Below are positions 5,902-6,061 of a DNA stretch of 6,061 nucleotides, one piece after another. A program made the translations under genes and the position numbers. The notes beneath the pieces are model-generated. The model was not told the origin of the DNA. It saw nothing but the letters and a program-made list of their open reading frames with translations, and did no database searches. The stretch comes from UBA4655 sp044337015 (GTDB lineage Bacteria; Planctomycetota; Planctomycetia; Pirellulales; UBA1268), in assembly GCA_044337015.1 (NCBI GenBank), contig JBIIOJ010000196.1, positions 1-6,061 on the forward strand, written 5' to 3'. Numbering within the stretch: the first letter of the stretch is position 1; each line of letters begins with the position of its first letter.

Positions 5902-5933
5902 GGCCGGTAGCTGGGCATGCCCAGCTACCGGCC
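5902..5933. repeat. Perfect 32-bp palindrome in the transposase tail
   Basis: The arm GGCCGGTAGCTGGGCA is followed at once by its exact reverse complement, centred between 5917 and 5918 with no spacer. It encodes the last residues of the transposase frame (around PVAGHAQLPA), where IS3 relatives are not conserved. It might be a REP-like intergenic palindrome captured by the element, a transposase-gene terminator, or a recombination site. A zero-spacer palindrome would form a cruciform or a hairpin with a minimal loop. Confidence 0.96.
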
Positions 5934-6017
5934 CTGCATGGCTAACAACCCGGCTGGTACCAAGTTGGGGGCGGCGTCAGGCACGAGGATTCTCTCACAA
6001 GACCTGGATCAGGATTT

Positions 6018-6030
6018 GGGGAGGGGGTCA
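6018..6030 (+). repeat. Proposed right terminal inverted repeat of the IS3 element
   Basis: GGGGAGGGGGTCA ends in CA, as IS3-family right ends do, and lies about 85 bases after the transposase stop. The reverse complement TGACCCCCTCCCC would be the left-end sequence; it is not present in this window, so the assignment rests on position and form alone. Confidence 0.5.
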
Positions 6031-6061
6031 CCTCGGCGCGGTACCGGCCAAGGTGGCGGAG

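Larger units (their letters stand above)
5599..5945 (+). pseudogene. IS3-family OrfB transposase, internally deleted and frameshifted
   Basis: The first segment (5599-5652) reads MDFMADQLVGGQRFRLLT and holds the first Asp of the DDE triad. The second segment, from 5658 in another frame, reads SRSLDLWAYFNG, then PGKPTDNAVIESFNGRLRDE with the catalytic Glu followed seven residues later by Arg, as in IS3 OrfB. It continues through LNQHWF and DYNRVRPHGALGNRTPSEFA to TAA 5943-5945. Family members normally have about 50 residues between these segments, including the second Asp (CDNGxEF). That stretch is missing and the frame shifts at the junction, so the product is inactive. The last residues after SEFA are encoded by a 32-bp palindrome and may not be original IS sequence. 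Confidence 0.85.
5597..6030 (+). mobile_element. IS3-family element remnant with internal deletion
   Basis: The remnant contains the start of the OrfB catalytic core (from 5599), then a deletion junction, then the rest of the core to the transposase C-terminus (5945). A 3' non-coding tail ends in GGGGAGGGGGTCA at 6018-6030. A terminal CA with a G-rich inverted repeat is the expected right end of an IS3-family element, so 6030 is the proposed right boundary. The matching left end is not found; sequence before about 5597 does not resemble OrfA or the OrfB N-terminus. The left boundary is therefore a truncation. It cannot transpose on its own but could be mobilised only if a complete left end existed. 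Confidence 0.75.

Noticed and set aside
1..6030. Composite transposon with IS3 copies as ends carrying the genes between them
   Set aside because: Both copies are defective and in direct orientation, the left one lacks its 3' end, no outer inverted repeats or target duplications are seen, and the 127-bp exact repeat starting at base 1 has a simpler assembly explanation.

Overview
The window is high-GC bacterial DNA carrying ordinary chromosomal genes bounded by remnants of an IS3-family insertion sequence. GC-rich codon use, a short GspF/GspE-type secretion pair and an LpxH-like phosphoesterase would fit a planctomycete or another Gram-negative-type lineage. That placement is inference; there is no rRNA or other marker gene here.

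Layout. Bases 1-177 hold a 3'-truncated piece of an IS3 OrfB transposase. Bases 222-2586 are a two-gene operon with overlapping reading frames. Its first gene is a GspF/PilC-like inner-membrane platform protein and its second a GspE/PilB-like secretion ATPase with a complete motif set. Directly after the ATPase stop codon, in the same frame, is what looks like the C-terminal end of a HigB/RelE-type (Gp49-like) toxin (about 2587-2715). A possible terminator (2734-2755) and a non-coding stretch up to 3024 follow. Then come a GT-B glycosyltransferase of the MJ1255/VC2487 type (3025-4134) and an LpxH-like calcineurin-fold metallophosphoesterase (4240-5079). Next is a 91-residue protein of unknown function (5137-5412). 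The window closes with an internally deleted IS3 element (about 5597-6030) whose transposase tail contains a perfect 32-bp palindrome.

How the parts relate. The secretion pair would act at the inner membrane as ATPase plus platform of a type II secretion or type IV pilus-like machine. No pseudopilin, secretin or prepilin peptidase gene is visible. The glycosyltransferase and phosphoesterase probably form a second unit concerned with envelope glycolipid or surface sugar metabolism; their substrates cannot be read from sequence.

Caution on structure. The first 127 bases recur exactly at 5637-5763 and identity stops at base 128. A repeat of exactly 127 bp that begins at base 1 is what a de Bruijn-graph assembly with k=127 leaves at a contig end. 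The flanking-repeat arrangement should therefore not be read as a composite transposon without read-level support. I found no convincing undescribed defence or mobile system. The items most worth checking are the assembly signature, the palindrome, the toxin remnant and the small unknown gene.
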